DNA of 64,000 nucleotides from Thalassospira sp. ER-Se-21-Dark (GTDB lineage Bacteria > Pseudomonadota > Alphaproteobacteria > Rhodospirillales > Thalassospiraceae): NCBI RefSeq assembly GCF_017922435.1, contig NZ_VDEZ01000001.1, positions 186,001 through 250,000 on the forward strand. The letters run 5' to 3'. The notes under the pieces are model-generated. The model made no database searches. It was not told the DNA's origin and worked only from the letters and a program-made list of their open reading frames with translations. The first letter of the stretch is position 1; every line of letters starts with the position of its first letter. Positions 7,150-17,806 of this stretch are shown here, piece by piece. Made by a program: the position numbers and the translations under genes.

Positions 7150-10100
7150 TCAGGCCTTGCCGTAACCCCCGCCACCCGGGGTTTCGATGACAAAGACATC
7201 ACCGGCGTGCATTTCCGCACCGTCTGTGCCCTTAAGCTCGATCACAGTGCCATCGGTGCGCTCAACCGCATTGCGGCCAAGCTGACCGGGTTCCCCACCT
7301 TGGCAGGCTTGAACCGGCACGCGACGGTGGTTGGACAGGATCGATGCGGTCATGTCTTCAAGGAAGCGCACACGGCGGATCGCACCATCGCCACCCTTGT
7401 GTTTGCCTTTACCACCCGACCCTTTGCGGATTTCAAAGCTTTCGAGCAGCACCGGGAAGCGCCATTCAAGCACTTCCGGATCGGTCAGGCGCGAGTTGGT
7501 CATGTGCGAATGAACAGCCGCCGTACCATCAAAGTCGGGACCGGCACCGGTACCGCCACAGATGGTTTCGTAATACTGGTGCGTATCGTTGCCCCAGGTG
7601 AAGTTGTTCATCGTGCCCTGACCACCCGACAACACGCCAAGGGCGGCATACAGCGTATCGGTGACATGCATGCTGGTTTCGACGTTACCGGCAACAACGG
7701 CGGCCGGATAACGCGGATTAAGCATCGATCCTTCGGGCACGATCAGATTGACCGGCTTCAGGCACCCGGCATTGAGCGGAATGTCATCATCAACAAGCGT
7801 TCTGAAGACATAAAGCACAGCAGCACGGGTCACCGCCGACGGGGCGTTGAAGTTGTTATCAAGCTGATCGGACGTGCCGGTGAAATCAACCGTCGCCGAA
7901 CGGGTTGCCTTGTCGATGGTGACCTTGACGCGGACAACCGCGCCATTGTCCATTTCATAGGCATATTCACCGTCTTTCAGGACGTCGATCACGCGACGCA
8001 CGCTTTCTTCGGCGTTGTCCTGAACGTGCTGCATATAGGCATGCACGACATCAAGGCCGAAGTGATCGACCATCTTGCGCAGTTCCTGCACACCCTTTTC
8101 ATTGGCCGCGATCTGGGCCCGCAGATCGGCGATGTTCTGATAGGGGTTACGTGCCGGATATTTCGCACCTTCAAGAAGGTCAGTCAGACCTTTTTCATCG
8201 AACGTGCCCTGATCAACCAGTTTGAAGTTGTTGATCAGAACGCCTTCTTCTTCAAGGACGCGCGAATTCGGCGCCATGGAGCCCGGGGTGATGCCGCCAA
8301 CATCGGCATGGTGACCACGCGATGCGACATAGAACAGCACTTCCTTACCATCATCGCCAAACACCGGGGTGATCAGCGTGATGTCAGGCAGGTGCGTACC
8401 GCCGTTATACGGGTCGTTCAGCATATAAACATCGCCCGGCTTCATTTTGCCGTCGTTGTTTTTAATCACCGCCTGAACGGATTCACCCATCGAGCCGAGG
8501 TGGACAGGCATATGCGGGGCATTGGCGATCAGAAGACCTTCCTGATCAAACACCGCACAGGAGAAGTCCAGACGTTCTTTGATGTTGACCGAGTATGACG
8601 TGTTGGCAAGGGTGACCCCCATCTGTTCAGCAATGTTCATGAACAGGTTGTTGAACACTTCAAGCATCACCGGATCGGCCTGGGTGCCAATCGCCTCTGA
8701 GCGTTTCATCGGCACGACACGGTTCAGGATCAGATGATCCAGGCCGTTGACCTTGGCTTCCCAGCCCGGATCAATCACGGTGGTGCCGACCGGCTCGACA
8801 ATCACAGCCGGGCCGCGCACGGTCGCACCGGGTTTCAGGTTTTCACGTTTGTAAAACGGTGTCTGTTCGGTTTTGCCATCAAAGACGACCGGACGGGTCG
8901 CAAGCGGCTTGAGCATAACCTCCGCACCATCGAGTTCAGCCGACGACGCCGGAAGGCTTTGGGTTTCGCCAATCGCCTCAACCGCGACGGCCTCAACCAC
9001 CAGCGGCTTTCCGTTCATGACAAAACCATAACGCTGTTTGTGCTGTTCTTCGAACTGGCCCGTGATGGCATCAACATCGCCGAAATCAACAATCAGCGGG
9101 GTGTCGGTTCCGTCATAACGCAGATGCAGGCGTTTCAGCAGGCTGATCTTGTCATCCGAAATGCCCTGCTCTTTCAGTTCCGCAAGCGCGTCAACAGCCA
9201 AGGCATCAAGCTGTTTATCCAGATCCGCAAGACCTTCGGCGGCAAGTTTGCCCTCAACCGCCTGTTCACGCATCGCACGGATATCGGCAAGGCCCATGCC
9301 ATAGGCCGACAGAACACCGGCGAACGGATGAACAAAGACCTTGGTCATGCCAAGGGTATCGGCAACCTGACAGGCGTGCTGACCACCGGCACCGCCGAAG
9401 CATTGCAGGATATAGTCGCTGACGTCATAGCCGCGCTGAACCGAGATCTGCTTGATGGCGTTTGCCATGTTTTCAACCGCAATGCGCAGGAAGCCTTCGG
9501 CGACTTCTTCGGGGGTGCGGATCTGGCCAGTGTTCTTTTCGATGTCGGCGGCCATTTCCTCAAAGCCCTTGCGCACGGCATCGGCATTCAGCGGCTCGTC
9601 GCCTTCGGGGCCAAAGACATTCGGGAAGAAGTCCGGCTGGACCTTACCCAGCATGACGTTGATATCAGTCACCGCCAGCGGACCACCACGGCGATAGGCC
9701 GCCGGTCCCGGATTTGCACCGGCACTGTCCGGACCAACACGGAAACGTGCACCATCGAAATGCAGGATTGAGCCGCCACCGGCGGCAACCGTGTGGATTT
9801 TCATCATCGGTGCACGCATGCGCACACCAGCAACCTGGGTTTCGAAATCACGTTCGTATTCGCCGTCATAGTGCGAAACGTCGGTCGATGTACCACCCAT
9901 ATCGAAACCGATGACCTGTTTGAAGCCATCCATTTCAGCCGTACGGACCATGCCAACCACACCGCCAGCCGGACCGGACAGGATTGCGTCCTTGCCCTGG
10001 AACTTGACCGCATCGGTCAAACCGCCATTGGACTGCATGAACATCAATTTCACGCCGCCCAGTTCGGAGGCGACCTGATCAACGTAACGACGCAGGATCG

Positions 10101-10791
10101 GCGACAGATAGGCATCAACCACAGTGGTATCGCCGCGCGATACCAGCTTCATCAACGGGCTGACCTGATGGCTGACGGAAACCTGGGTAAAGCCGATGTC
10201 ACGGGCAACCTTTTCGGCGGCCAGTTCGTGCGCGGTATAGCGATAACCGTGCATGAAAACGATGGCGCAGGCACGAATGCCGCTGTCATAGACCTTTTGC
10301 AGGTCAGCCCGAAGGGTATCAAGGTCCATGCCTTCGAGTTCATGCCCCTGCGCATCAAAACGGCCAGCGGTTTCGATCACGGTCTCATAAAGCGTTTCGG
10401 GCAGGATGATGTTGCGGTCAAACAGGCGCGGGCGGTTCTGATAGGCAAGGCGCAGCGCATCGCGGTAGCCCTTGGTGGTGACCAGAACGGTACGGTCGCC
10501 TTTGCGTTCAAGCAGGGCGTTGGTCGCAACCGTGGTGCCCATTTTGACGGCTTCGATTTTCTCGGCCGGGATTTTCTCGCCGTCGGCGACCTCAAGCAGT
10601 TCGCGGATACCCTGAATGGCGGCGTCCTTATACCGTTCGGGGTTTTCCGACAGCAGTTTGTGGGTGACAAGCGCGCCATTGGGTTTGCGGGCAACGATAT
10701 CGGTAAATGTGCCGCCGCGATCGATCCAGAACTGCCATTTCGGCTGTCCGGTGGTCTGCGAGGCGGGCGAATTTTGGTCGAGCGGGGCCAT
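7150..10791 (-). CDS. Fused HyuA-HyuB 5-oxoprolinase / hydantoinase family protein
   Basis: The 1213-residue protein joins both hydantoinase/oxoprolinase subunits in one chain, as in eukaryotic-type 5-oxoprolinase. The HyuA half has [19 protein letters not shown] near residue 22 and the actin-fold ATP site [19 protein letters not shown] near 295. The HyuB half starts near residue 695 with MKRSEAIG and contains [20 protein letters not shown] and [14 protein letters not shown]. Such enzymes open 5-oxo-L-proline to L-glutamate using ATP. I chose the ATG at 10791 because GAAGGAG lies ten bases upstream; an ATG at 10812 would precede that site. It is the last gene of a dctP-dctQ-dctM block, 69 bp after dctM, which suggests the imported compound is its substrate. 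N-methylhydantoin or another cyclic amide is an alternative. Confidence 0.88.
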   Translation of the reverse strand: MAPLDQNSPASQTTGQPKWQFWIDRGGTFTDIVARKPNGALVTHKLLSENPERYKDAAIQGIRELLEVADGEKIPAEKIEAVKMGTTVATNALLERKGDRTVLVTTKGYRDALRLAYQNRPRLFDRNIILPETLYETVIETAGRFDAQGHELEGMDLDTLRADLQKVYDSGIRACAIVFMHGYRYTAHELAAEKVARDIGFTQVSVSHQVSPLMKLVSRGDTTVVDAYLSPILRRYVDQVASELGGVKLMFMQSNGGLTDAVKFQGKDAILSGPAGGVVGMVRTAEMDGFKQVIGFDMGGTSTDVSHYDGEYERDFETQVAGVRMRAPMMKIHTVAAGGGSILHFDGARFRVGPDSAGANPGPAAYRRGGPLAVTDINVMLGKVQPDFFPNVFGPEGDEPLNADAVRKGFEEMAADIEKNTGQIRTPEEVAEGFLRIAVENMANAIKQISVQRGYDVSDYILQCFGGAGGQHACQVADTLGMTKVFVHPFAGVLSAYGMGLADIRAMREQAVEGKLAAEGLADLDKQLDALAVDALAELKEQGISDDKISLLKRLHLRYDGTDTPLIVDFGDVDAITGQFEEQHKQRYGFVMNGKPLVVEAVAVEAIGETQSLPASSAELDGAEVMLKPLATRPVVFDGKTEQTPFYKRENLKPGATVRGPAVIVEPVGTTVIDPGWEAKVNGLDHLILNRVVPMKRSEAIGTQADPVMLEVFNNLFMNIAEQMGVTLANTSYSVNIKERLDFSCAVFDQEGLLIANAPHMPVHLGSMGESVQAVIKNNDGKMKPGDVYMLNDPYNGGTHLPDITLITPVFGDDGKEVLFYVASRGHHADVGGITPGSMAPNSRVLEEEGVLINNFKLVDQGTFDEKGLTDLLEGAKYPARNPYQNIADLRAQIAANEKGVQELRKMVDHFGLDVVHAYMQHVQDNAEESVRRVIDVLKDGEYAYEMDNGAVVRVKVTIDKATRSATVDFTGTSDQLDNNFNAPSAVTRAAVLYVFRTLVDDDIPLNAGCLKPVNLIVPEGSMLNPRYPAAVVAGNVETSMHVTDTLYAALGVLSGGQGTMNNFTWGNDTHQYYETICGGTGAGPDFDGTAAVHSHMTNSRLTDPEVLEWRFPVLLESFEIRKGSGGKGKHKGGDGAIRRVRFLEDMTASILSNHRRVPVQACQGGEPGQLGRNAVERTDGTVIELKGTDGAEMHAGDVFVIETPGGGGYGKA

Positions 10792-10860
10792 GATGCTCAC
10801 TCCTTCAGGCATCTGTAGTCAGAAAATTCGAGTATTTTGGTCAGTTCAAATCATGAACTG

Positions 10861-12162
10861 TTAGCCACTCATTTGCGTTGGCAGCCAGGTAACGATCCCC
10901 GGAAATACGGTGATCAGAAGGGCGGCAAACAACAGCAGGAAGAAGAATGGCAAGGCAGCAATTGCAATCTTGAACAGGTTCTTGCCTGTCAGGCCTTGCA
11001 GAACGAAAAGGTTAAAGCCGACCGGTGGCGTGATCTGTGACATTTCGACCACCAGTACGACATAGATGCCGAACCACAAAAGGTCGATGCCAGCGGCCTG
11101 CACCATCGGCAGGATCACAGAGGTTGTCAGAACCACCACCGAAATACCGTCAAGGAAACATCCCAGAACGATAAAGAAGATCGTCAGTGCACCAAGCAGC
11201 GCATAAGGCGACAGCTCCATCTGGGCGATCCATGCGGCCAGCTCACGCGGCACACCGGTAAAGCCCATGGCAACCGTCAATACCGCGGCACCCGCAAGGA
11301 TAAAGCAGATCATGCAGGACGTCCGGGTTGCCCCCATGATGCCATCAAGCAGGCTTTCCTTGGAAAGCGACCCGCTAAGCGCTGAGAGGATCAACGCACC
11401 GACCACACCGAATGCCGCGGCCTCGGTCGGGGTTGCCACCCCGCCATAGATCGAGCCGATGACAGCCGCAATCAGAACGATGACCGGGATCAGGCGACCC
11501 GATGCACGGATTTTTTCAGCAAACGGAATGCTGGGGGCCGCTTCAGGCATCTTGTCCTTGTTGATCGTGGCCCAGATGCCAACGAAGCTCATGAACATGA
11601 TGATCAGCATGACACCGGGGATTACGCCGGCAATGAAAAGACGGGCAATCGAAAGTTCGGCCGAAACACCATAAACAATCAGAATGATCGACGGCGGGAT
11701 CAGAAGACCCAGCGTACCGGATCCGGCAAGGGTTCCAAGGATCAGGCTGTCGGCATAGCCCTGCTTACGAAGTTCCGGAATCGACATGCGCCCGATGGTG
11801 GCCGCAGTTGCCGCCGACGACCCCGACACCGCGGCAAAGATACCGCAGCCGAGAATATTCACATGCAGCAACCGGCCCGGAAGTTTGTTCAGCCACGGGG
11901 CAAGCCCAGTGAACATGTCTTCGGAAAGGCGGGACCGAAACAGGATTTCACCCATCCAGATAAACAGCGGCAGCGGTGCCAGTGACCAGGTCGCAAGGCT
12001 TGACCATGCTGTGGTCGCGATGATCGGACCGGTTTGCGCACTGGTGAAAACATCAATGGCAAAGACGCCAATGGCAAAAAGTGCAAGTGCAACCCACAGA
12101 CCAGCGCCCAGAAACAGGAACAGCAGGCCCATCAGGATAAGACCGATTTGAAGTACGTCCAT
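10861..12162 (-). CDS. dctM: TRAP transporter large permease (DctM family)
   Basis: A 433-residue, strongly hydrophobic protein with about 12 predicted membrane segments. It is the transport channel of a tripartite ATP-independent periplasmic (TRAP) system, which uses the sodium or proton gradient. Family motifs include GLLIPPSIILIVYGVSAE near residue 150, AAVSGSSAATAATIG near 110 and SQITPPVGFNLFVLQG near 380. It lies nine bases downstream of dctQ and 69 bp upstream of the oxoprolinase gene, all on the minus strand. The substrate is not readable from the permease; context points to 5-oxoproline or a related organic acid. Confidence 0.92.
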   Translation of the reverse strand: MDVLQIGLILMGLLFLFLGAGLWVALALFAIGVFAIDVFTSAQTGPIIATTAWSSLATWSLAPLPLFIWMGEILFRSRLSEDMFTGLAPWLNKLPGRLLHVNILGCGIFAAVSGSSAATAATIGRMSIPELRKQGYADSLILGTLAGSGTLGLLIPPSIILIVYGVSAELSIARLFIAGVIPGVMLIIMFMSFVGIWATINKDKMPEAAPSIPFAEKIRASGRLIPVIVLIAAVIGSIYGGVATPTEAAAFGVVGALILSALSGSLSKESLLDGIMGATRTSCMICFILAGAAVLTVAMGFTGVPRELAAWIAQMELSPYALLGALTIFFIVLGCFLDGISVVVLTTSVILPMVQAAGIDLLWFGIYVVLVVEMSQITPPVGFNLFVLQGLTGKNLFKIAIAALPFFFLLLFAALLITVFPGIVTWLPTQMSG

Positions 12163-12171
12163 GACCGCCCC

Positions 12172-12705
12172 CTACTCGTTCAGTTCGTTCGCTTCGCCGC
12201 CGACAAAAGCGGGTTCGCGGCCAGCCAGAAGATCAACAAATGCTTCGAGCAGAGCGATGGTAAAGACAACCAGTCCAAAGGCCATGGCGGTTTGCGGGAT
12301 CCACAGCGGGAAGGCCAGAACGCCGGGCGAGGTATCGCCGTACGAAAAGCTTTCCTCGGCCAGAACCGCCATCCACCAGGCGAAGTAACCGGCAAGATAG
12401 ATCGCAGCCAACAGCGTGATCGCTTCCATTGTCCGGCGGACACGGCCTTTAAGGTGCGAAAGGACGATCATGACCCGGATGTGGGTGCCTGCGCGCAGCG
12501 CCGGACCAAGGGCAAGGAACGTACCGGCAGCAAGCGAGAACCCGGCCAGTTCATTGGCATCGTGAACGGCGATCCCGACAAGGCGCCCCAAGGACTGGGC
12601 GAGGATCAGCAGCGCAATGATTACCAGGAACGCGGCCGCCAAAACGGCACTGAATTTGAATAAATAATCTAGCAGTCTGCGCACAGCAGTCCCCCTTTCC
12701 GCCAA
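12172..12705 (-). CDS. dctQ: TRAP transporter small permease (DctQ family)
   Basis: A 177-residue protein with four predicted membrane segments, matching the size and topology of DctQ subunits. A long N-terminal hydrophobic segment runs from about residue 18, and the family-typical GPALRAGTHIRVMIVLSHL lies near residue 85. DctQ holds the large permease in the membrane and is needed for transport. Its stop codon is nine bases before the dctM start, so the two permease subunits are translationally linked. The N-terminal start (MAERGTAVRR) is not firmly fixed; a GTG a few codons later is also possible. Confidence 0.88.
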   Translation of the reverse strand: MAERGTAVRRLLDYLFKFSAVLAAAFLVIIALLILAQSLGRLVGIAVHDANELAGFSLAAGTFLALGPALRAGTHIRVMIVLSHLKGRVRRTMEAITLLAAIYLAGYFAWWMAVLAEESFSYGDTSPGVLAFPLWIPQTAMAFGLVVFTIALLEAFVDLLAGREPAFVGGEANELNE

Positions 12706-12762
12706 CGATCATCCCCAAAGCGACGTATCGTACCTAACGGACAGTAACATTAAAATGTGCGG

Positions 12763-12809
12763 ATTGTCCGGGACCGAACGGAGGACGACACCCGTCCGGC
12801 CCCGACAAT
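12763..12809 (-). promoter_or_regulatory. Imperfect hairpin between dctP and dctQ
   Basis: ATTGTCCGGG (12763-12772) and CCCCGACAAT (12800-12809) pair in nine of ten positions, enclosing a GC-rich loop with further partial pairing. It lies between the dctP stop and the dctQ start without a T-tract. Such a structure could protect the dctP message or partly reduce read-through, giving more binding protein than permease. This role is inference. Confidence 0.4.
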
Positions 12810-12825
12810 TGGCAAGAACTGGTGC

Positions 12826-13800
12826 TTAGTTCTTGAACGCGTCGATGATGGCCTGGCCTTCATCGCCGGTTTTTTCCAGCCAACCAGCGACCATTTTGTC
12901 ACCAGCTGCTGCCAGACCGTCTTTGAGTTCTGCACTCGGTGCAGCAACGTTCATGCCGTTTTCAGAGAGAATTTTCTTTTTCTCTTCGGCTTCTGCCATG
13001 CTCATTTCCCAGCCGCGGGTTTCGGCTTTGGCAGCAGCTTCAAGAACAGCAGCCTGAACGTCGGCAGACAGGCCATCGAATGCGCTTTCGCTTACGATAA
13101 CCATGTTTTTCGGAAGCCATGCCTGAACGTCATAGAAGTTCGAAACAAAGTCCCATGCCTTGGAGTTGGCACCGGTCGATGGCGACGTAATCATCGCTTC
13201 GACAATGCCGGTTGCAAAGGCGGTCGGGATTTCCGGAACTTCAACCTGGGTCGCGACCATGCCGGTCAGCGATGCCAGTTCGGACGTGGTGGCGTTATAG
13301 GCGCGGAACTTGACACCATCGAGGTCAGCAACGCTGTTGACTTCGTTCGCGGTGTAAAGGCCCTGTGCCGGCCACGGAACAGCGTAAAGAACTTTAAGAC
13401 CGTCTTTTGCGAGGGCGGCTTCGATGCCTTCGCGCGATACTTCCCAAAGCTTCTTGGCGTCTTCATAAGACGTCGCGAGGAACGGGATCGCGTCAACGGT
13501 GTAGATCGGGTTTTCGTTGGCCAGCAGGGAAATCAGGGTTTCGCCGATCGGCACCAGGCCGCGCTGAACCGAACGTTTGATGTCAGCATGCTTGAACAGC
13601 GAACCACCGGAATGAACGGTGATGCTCAGCTCACCGCCGGATGCTTCATTCACATCCTTGGCAAATTCAATGATGTTCTGGGTGTGGAAAGTCGCGTCAG
13701 GATACGGCGTTGCCATGTCCCAGGTTTCTTCAGCGGATGCAAAGCCAGCTGACATGGTGATCGCTGCGACTGCGACAGTCGAAAGTGCTTTTTTCAACAT
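12826..13800 (-). CDS. dctP: TRAP transporter periplasmic solute-binding protein (DctP family)
   Basis: The 324-residue protein begins with a clear Sec signal peptide (MLKKALSTVAVAAITMSAGFASA, cut before EETWD). The mature part has the DctP pattern: HSGGSLFKHADIKRSVQRGL near residue 60, DLDGVKFRAYNATTSELA near 155 with the conserved carboxylate-binding arginine, and TGIVEAMITSP near 190. It captures the ligand in the periplasm and delivers it to DctQM. It is the first gene of the transporter/oxoprolinase block. DctP6 and DctP7 of Bordetella pertussis bind pyroglutamate, which makes 5-oxoproline a reasonable guess given the downstream oxoprolinase. Confidence 0.92.
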   Translation of the reverse strand: MLKKALSTVAVAAITMSAGFASAEETWDMATPYPDATFHTQNIIEFAKDVNEASGGELSITVHSGGSLFKHADIKRSVQRGLVPIGETLISLLANENPIYTVDAIPFLATSYEDAKKLWEVSREGIEAALAKDGLKVLYAVPWPAQGLYTANEVNSVADLDGVKFRAYNATTSELASLTGMVATQVEVPEIPTAFATGIVEAMITSPSTGANSKAWDFVSNFYDVQAWLPKNMVIVSESAFDGLSADVQAAVLEAAAKAETRGWEMSMAEAEEKKKILSENGMNVAAPSAELKDGLAAAGDKMVAGWLEKTGDEGQAIIDAFKN

Positions 13801-13894
13801 TTTTCAAGTCTCCCTGTGTGTGATGCAAGCCGATACACGTAATCGCGTATCGAGACTCCAAAGTAGCCTCCCGACACATTGATCACATTTTGCC

Positions 13895-13905
13895 GACAAA
13901 TTGTC
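13895..13905. promoter_or_regulatory. Short palindrome in the divergent dctP/SDR promoter region
   Basis: GACAAATTGTC at 13895-13905 is an 11-base palindrome about 95 bp upstream of dctP and 165 bp upstream of the divergent SDR. A second symmetric hexamer, TGATCA, lies at 13880-13885. The MarR-like gene beyond the SDR would be a natural regulator. Nothing but position supports this. The rest of the 13801-14069 gap shows no gene. Confidence 0.3.
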
Positions 13906-14069
13906 AACTTTAATTCATAGCAGATATGCGAAATCCGGGAAACAACACTTAGAACCCCACCTGCGTGAACCCGCAAAAACCGACCATTCGTCTGATATTT
14001 TTGTTGTTATTGTTGCCTTCCGGGGGCATTCAACTAGCGATCAAACAAATAACAAGTGGGGAAAATCCA

Positions 14070-14822
14070 ATGTCTGATCTTTCGGGGAAGTCTGTCTGGA
14101 TTACAGGTGCCGGTAGCGGCATCGGTGAGGCAATTGCCAAATCTCTTGCGGCTGACGGGGCACACGTTGCCCTTTCGGCGCGGCGCGAAGAGACACTTCG
14201 GCAAGTTGCAGATGACATTGTGGCAAGCGGGGGAAAAGTTGACATTTACCCGCTCGACATCAGTGACAGCGACAAGGTTTTTGAAACGGTCGCGAAAATC
14301 AAAAGCGCGATGGGCAAAATTGATGTGCTGATCAACTGCGCTGGCGTAAACACCCCGAAACGGCATTGGCGCGATCTTGATATCAAAGACTGGCAACGTA
14401 TCGTCGCCGTCAACCTGAACGGTGTTGCCAACACCGTTTGCGCGACCCTGCCCTTGATGCGCGATCAAAAAGACGGACTGATCATCAATATTGCATCGTG
14501 GGCCGCAAAGCATGAATTCCCGGTCGCAGGTCCTGCCTATATTGCATCCAAGCGCGGTGTCGTCGACCTTTCGCACAGCATCAATCAGGAAGAACTGCAC
14601 AACAACATCCGCTGTTGCTGCATTTCGCCGGGCGAGGTTGCCACCCCGATCTTGCAGCAACGCCCGGTACCGATAGAACAGGAAGAACTTGATCGTCTTT
14701 TAAACCCAAGCGATCTTGCAGAAATCGTGACTTATGTCGTCGGGGCCCCCATGCGGGTCTGTTTCAACGAAATCGTGATGTCCCCGACCTACAATCGCAC
14801 CTTGTTGCCTATTCAGCCCTAG
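14070..14822 (+). CDS. SDR family NAD(P)-dependent oxidoreductase
   Basis: A classical short-chain dehydrogenase of 250 residues from the ATG at 14070, which follows a GTGGGG Shine-Dalgarno. The cofactor motif TGAGSGIG lies near residue 12. The NAG-equivalent is NCAG near residue 88. The catalytic Ser-Tyr-Lys set is seen in NIASWAAKHEF and AYIASKRG. An earlier in-frame ATG at 13965 would add a hydrophobic 35-residue stretch without homology and is less likely. It is divergent from dctP and may act on the same catabolic substrate family, but no specific reaction can be assigned. Confidence 0.85.
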   Translation: MSDLSGKSVWITGAGSGIGEAIAKSLAADGAHVALSARREETLRQVADDIVASGGKVDIYPLDISDSDKVFETVAKIKSAMGKIDVLINCAGVNTPKRHWRDLDIKDWQRIVAVNLNGVANTVCATLPLMRDQKDGLIINIASWAAKHEFPVAGPAYIASKRGVVDLSHSINQEELHNNIRCCCISPGEVATPILQQRPVPIEQEELDRLLNPSDLAEIVTYVVGAPMRVCFNEIVMSPTYNRTLLPIQP

Positions 14823-14885
14823 GTGTTGTTCCCGGACGTCGGGGATGCAAGGGACAAGCCTTGGCAGCAGTATCAGCAGCGCGAG

Positions 14886-15395
14886 TTACATCGCGCTCGC
14901 CGCACGTGATGCCTGGTCATAGACACCGGAAATTGCGCGAAGGGTCTTGGCGACATCCCCGACTTCCTCGCTATTGACGCCAAGCCGCTGGAAAGTCTCA
15001 ATCAGGCAATCCTCGCGGACCTGACGGTATTTCTCACACATTTCGCGGCCGTCCTTGGTGGTCGCGTAATGCACTTCCTTGCCGCGTTTGACGCCCTCGA
15101 CCAGTCCGAGCTTGCGGAGCTTTTTAAGGGAATAGTTCACAAGATGACTGTCTTCGACATTCAGGACAAAGCACACTTCAGACAGGCTTTTTTCCCGTTC
15201 ACGGGAATTGACGTTGTGCAGTACCAGAATATCGAGAACCGACACATCGGGCATACCCGCCGCACGCATGCACCGCACCATCCAGCGGTTAAATGCGTTG
15301 CCTGACAGGATCAACGCAAATTCAAGTTCCGACAATTCGGCTGCGCGTTCCGAGACAAGATGTGACGATGAGACGATACGTGTTTTATCAGCCAT
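14886..15395 (-). CDS. MarR-type winged-helix transcriptional regulator
   Basis: A 169-residue protein with a winged helix-turn-helix domain in the middle: VSVLDILVLHNVNSRE (about 52-67), the recognition helix region DSHLVNYSLKKLRKLGLVEGVKRGKE (about 82-107) and the wing VHYATTKDG. Flanking helices would form the dimer interface as in the MarR family. It has no membrane or sensory domain. Being convergent with the SDR and close to the TRAP block, it may regulate either, possibly through the palindrome at 13895. The ligand is unknown. Confidence 0.8.
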   Translation of the reverse strand: MADKTRIVSSSHLVSERAAELSELEFALILSGNAFNRWMVRCMRAAGMPDVSVLDILVLHNVNSREREKSLSEVCFVLNVEDSHLVNYSLKKLRKLGLVEGVKRGKEVHYATTKDGREMCEKYRQVREDCLIETFQRLGVNSEEVGDVAKTLRAISGVYDQASRAASAM

Positions 15396-15483
15396 CCGAC
15401 GTTCCCTGTAATGCAGTATTCCCGGTCACCAACATAGGTTCCAACCAGATTCATTGGAAGTTTGTCGGCATTTTATCGCGATA

Positions 15484-15513
15484 AAGGCGACAAGGTAAAG
15501 CCCCTGTCGCCTT
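15484..15513 (-). terminator. Probable terminator of the first chemoreceptor gene
   Basis: AAGGCGACA (15484-15492) pairs perfectly with TGTCGCCTT (15505-15513) over a 12-base loop, about 22 bases after the chemoreceptor stop codon. On the minus strand it is followed by TATCGCG, so the T-run is short. Confidence 0.6.
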
Positions 15514-15534
15514 ATACTTATCGGCAATTCACCG

Positions 15535-17496
15535 TTAAAGTGTGCGCATCCGTTCGAGAAAACCATCAATCTGCGACCGCAAATCACCGCTTTGTTGACC
15601 AAGGTTGTAGGCCGAAACGTTGACGCTGCCAGCAGCTTCGTTGGTTTCATTGACAGCTGCAGACACCCCTTGCATGGCAGCCGAGATTTCCTCTGTCCCG
15701 GCGGCGGCCTGTTCGACGTTTTGCGAAATCTCGCTGGTGGCAACGGTTTGCTGTTCGACCGCGGCCGCCACGGCAGCTGCGCGTTCGCTGATGTCAGAAA
15801 TCATTTTGACAATTTCGTCGATTGCATCGACGGCAAGGCTTGTGGCCTGCTGAATATCATTGATTTGGGACGTGATTTCCTCGGTTGCCTTGCCGGTCTG
15901 ATTGGCAAGGTTTTTCACCTCGCTTGCGACAACGGCAAAGCCTTTGCCTGCATCCCCCGCCCGGGCGGCCTCAATCGTTGCATTAAGGGCCAACAAGTTG
16001 GTTTGTTCGGCAATATCACTGATCAGGCTGATGACTTCGCCAATCTTGATCGCAGAATCATTAAGCCCCTGAATATTGTCATTGGTATTGCGCGCCCGCT
16101 CGGTTGCGGACTGTGCCATGGTTGACGTTTCAGTGACCTGACCGGAAATCTCGTTGATAGAAGCCGAAAGTTCGGTTGCGGCCGTGGCAACCAACTGCAC
16201 ATTCGAAGAGGCCTCTTCCGCACCGGACGATACCGCCATCGACTGATTGGTTGCTGTTTCAGCACTGTTGCGCAATACGTTCGACACCTGATGGAGTTGC
16301 TCCACCGCTATTCCGACATCTGCCATGACGGCAACCACCGCCTGATCGAATTCCTGGATATAGCGCTCCTGCGTCTCCATGCGTTTGCGGCGTTTTTCGT
16401 CTTCGGCCTTTTGCGCCGCTTCAAGCTTGATGCGTTCGATACCGTTTTCGCGGAAGACCAGGACAGCTCGGCCCATCTCGCCAATTTCGTCCGCCCGCTT
16501 CACTTCGTTAATATCGACGTCAAAGTCGTTTTCAGCCAATCGGGTCATTTTGTTGGTCAAACCGCTGATCGCGCTGACAATGGCGCGCGCCAACAAGAAC
16601 GAAAGCCCCATCAACGCCAGAACGCCGATTGAATACATGATGACCGAAACCGTCAGACTGGTTTCTGCAATGCTGTCAGCTCTTTGCTTTTGGGTCTGTG
16701 CGATTTCGCCAATCGACTGACTGAGTTCATTAAGGATCGGCTCAGCCTCGGCATAATAGTCGGATAAAAAGCCGAGCTCTTCTTCGCGTTGCAGGATCTT
16801 TTCAGACAGCGCTTTGAAATCGGCGACATATGACTTCATCAAGTCGGTGATTTTATCCTGCTCGGCGGCGGGAATGTTTGAGGCGGCCAATGCCGGTCCG
16901 AACTCGGCTAGGCGGTCATCAATCCGGCCGACATATTTTGGATCAAGGCGTGCAAGAAAGTCCTTCTCGTGGCGGCGCATCATCAACATGATTACGGTAA
17001 GATTGTCGGCATTATATTTCTTGAGCGCTTCTTCGACATTGTGCACCGATGAACGTAGCCGTCCAAGAAGCCCCTCTTCCTCGTTCAACCCGATTTCTCG
17101 CTGCAAACCGACAACCACCGAAAACTTGGCGTCATAGTTTGCAAAGGCTGTCACGATTTCCTGGAGCTGTGCATCAAACGCGTTCAGTTCTGGTGCCTGT
17201 TCAAGCTGCTCGAGGCCTGCATTGACGTTTTCAACGACACTGGCATGCTCGGAAACATATTTCTCATCCATGCGCAGCAGGAAATCCTTTTCCCGCCGAC
17301 GTGCATTCAGGAATTCACGTGAAACAGCATCAGCAACCAGTTTGTTTTCCAGCGCACTCTCGGCGACCTCTTCGGCGGCCCGTCTTTGTTGCTCGGCAAT
17401 GAATTGCACGGCACCAACTACAATAAAGATCAGAAGTGCCACCCCGCCGATCAGCGATATTTGATAGAGAAGTCTCATTCGGGAAAGAAAATTCAT
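15535..17496 (-). CDS. Methyl-accepting chemotaxis protein with HBM-like sensor domain (copy 1)
   Basis: From the ATG at 17496 the protein has 653 residues. Layout: membrane segment about 10-30; periplasmic all-helical sensor about 35-275 with the paired motifs [10 protein letters not shown] (about 62) and [10 protein letters not shown] (about 173); second membrane segment about 279-305; HAMP to about 355; cytoplasmic signalling hairpin with the conserved tip ([20 protein letters not shown]) near 500. The twin EKDF motifs are typical of helical bimodular (HBM) sensors, which bind organic acids in known cases. No C-terminal CheR-binding pentapeptide is present. The start was set by alignment with its neighbour (MNFLSRM versus MSFLSRM). 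The ligand is not predictable. Confidence 0.9.
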   Translation of the reverse strand: MNFLSRMRLLYQISLIGGVALLIFIVVGAVQFIAEQQRRAAEEVAESALENKLVADAVSREFLNARRREKDFLLRMDEKYVSEHASVVENVNAGLEQLEQAPELNAFDAQLQEIVTAFANYDAKFSVVVGLQREIGLNEEEGLLGRLRSSVHNVEEALKKYNADNLTVIMLMMRRHEKDFLARLDPKYVGRIDDRLAEFGPALAASNIPAAEQDKITDLMKSYVADFKALSEKILQREEELGFLSDYYAEAEPILNELSQSIGEIAQTQKQRADSIAETSLTVSVIMYSIGVLALMGLSFLLARAIVSAISGLTNKMTRLAENDFDVDINEVKRADEIGEMGRAVLVFRENGIERIKLEAAQKAEDEKRRKRMETQERYIQEFDQAVVAVMADVGIAVEQLHQVSNVLRNSAETATNQSMAVSSGAEEASSNVQLVATAATELSASINEISGQVTETSTMAQSATERARNTNDNIQGLNDSAIKIGEVISLISDIAEQTNLLALNATIEAARAGDAGKGFAVVASEVKNLANQTGKATEEITSQINDIQQATSLAVDAIDEIVKMISDISERAAAVAAAVEQQTVATSEISQNVEQAAAGTEEISAAMQGVSAAVNETNEAAGSVNVSAYNLGQQSGDLRSQIDGFLERMRTL

Positions 17497-17806
17497 CTTG
17501 GCCCCCAAGCAGTTGCCCCGCCTTTGCCACAGCTGTTCTCCCGCTGGCATCAGCGCAGGTTTCTATTCAACAACGAAATGAAGACACCTATCGCGCCCGC
17601 CAGATCAAATCGGGGGAACCTTGCCCCATATGTCGGGAAACCATTTCGGCCTCTAAGCCTTGGCAAGACATAATTGATGCTTGCCCGGTGCCTGTCTCTT
17701 ACTCAACTGAATCACAATTGGTTTGAGGCACAACAAAACAAGAGGAAAGATTGCTCTTTCCTCTTGTTCCAGTTGCAGACGTGAAATGATGCTTGTTGCA
17801 GGCGGC
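17497..17806. other. Intergenic region between the two chemoreceptor genes
   Basis: These 310 bases contain the terminator at 17737-17768 and presumably the promoter of the first chemoreceptor gene. I found no convincing promoter motif and no supported gene. Confidence 0.6.
17737..17768 (-). terminator. Terminator of the second chemoreceptor gene
   Basis: AACAAGAGGAAAG (17737-17749) and CTTTCCTCTTGTT (17756-17768) form a perfect 13-bp stem with a 6-base loop. It lies 39 bases beyond the stop codon on the minus strand and is followed there by TTGTTG. Confidence 0.8.

Noticed and set aside
7207..9771. Long plus-strand open frames (463 and 345 codons) opposite the 5-oxoprolinase gene
   Set aside because: They are mirror frames of a gene that rarely uses TTA, CTA or TCA codons; they show no family motifs, while the minus-strand protein is clearly HyuA-HyuB.
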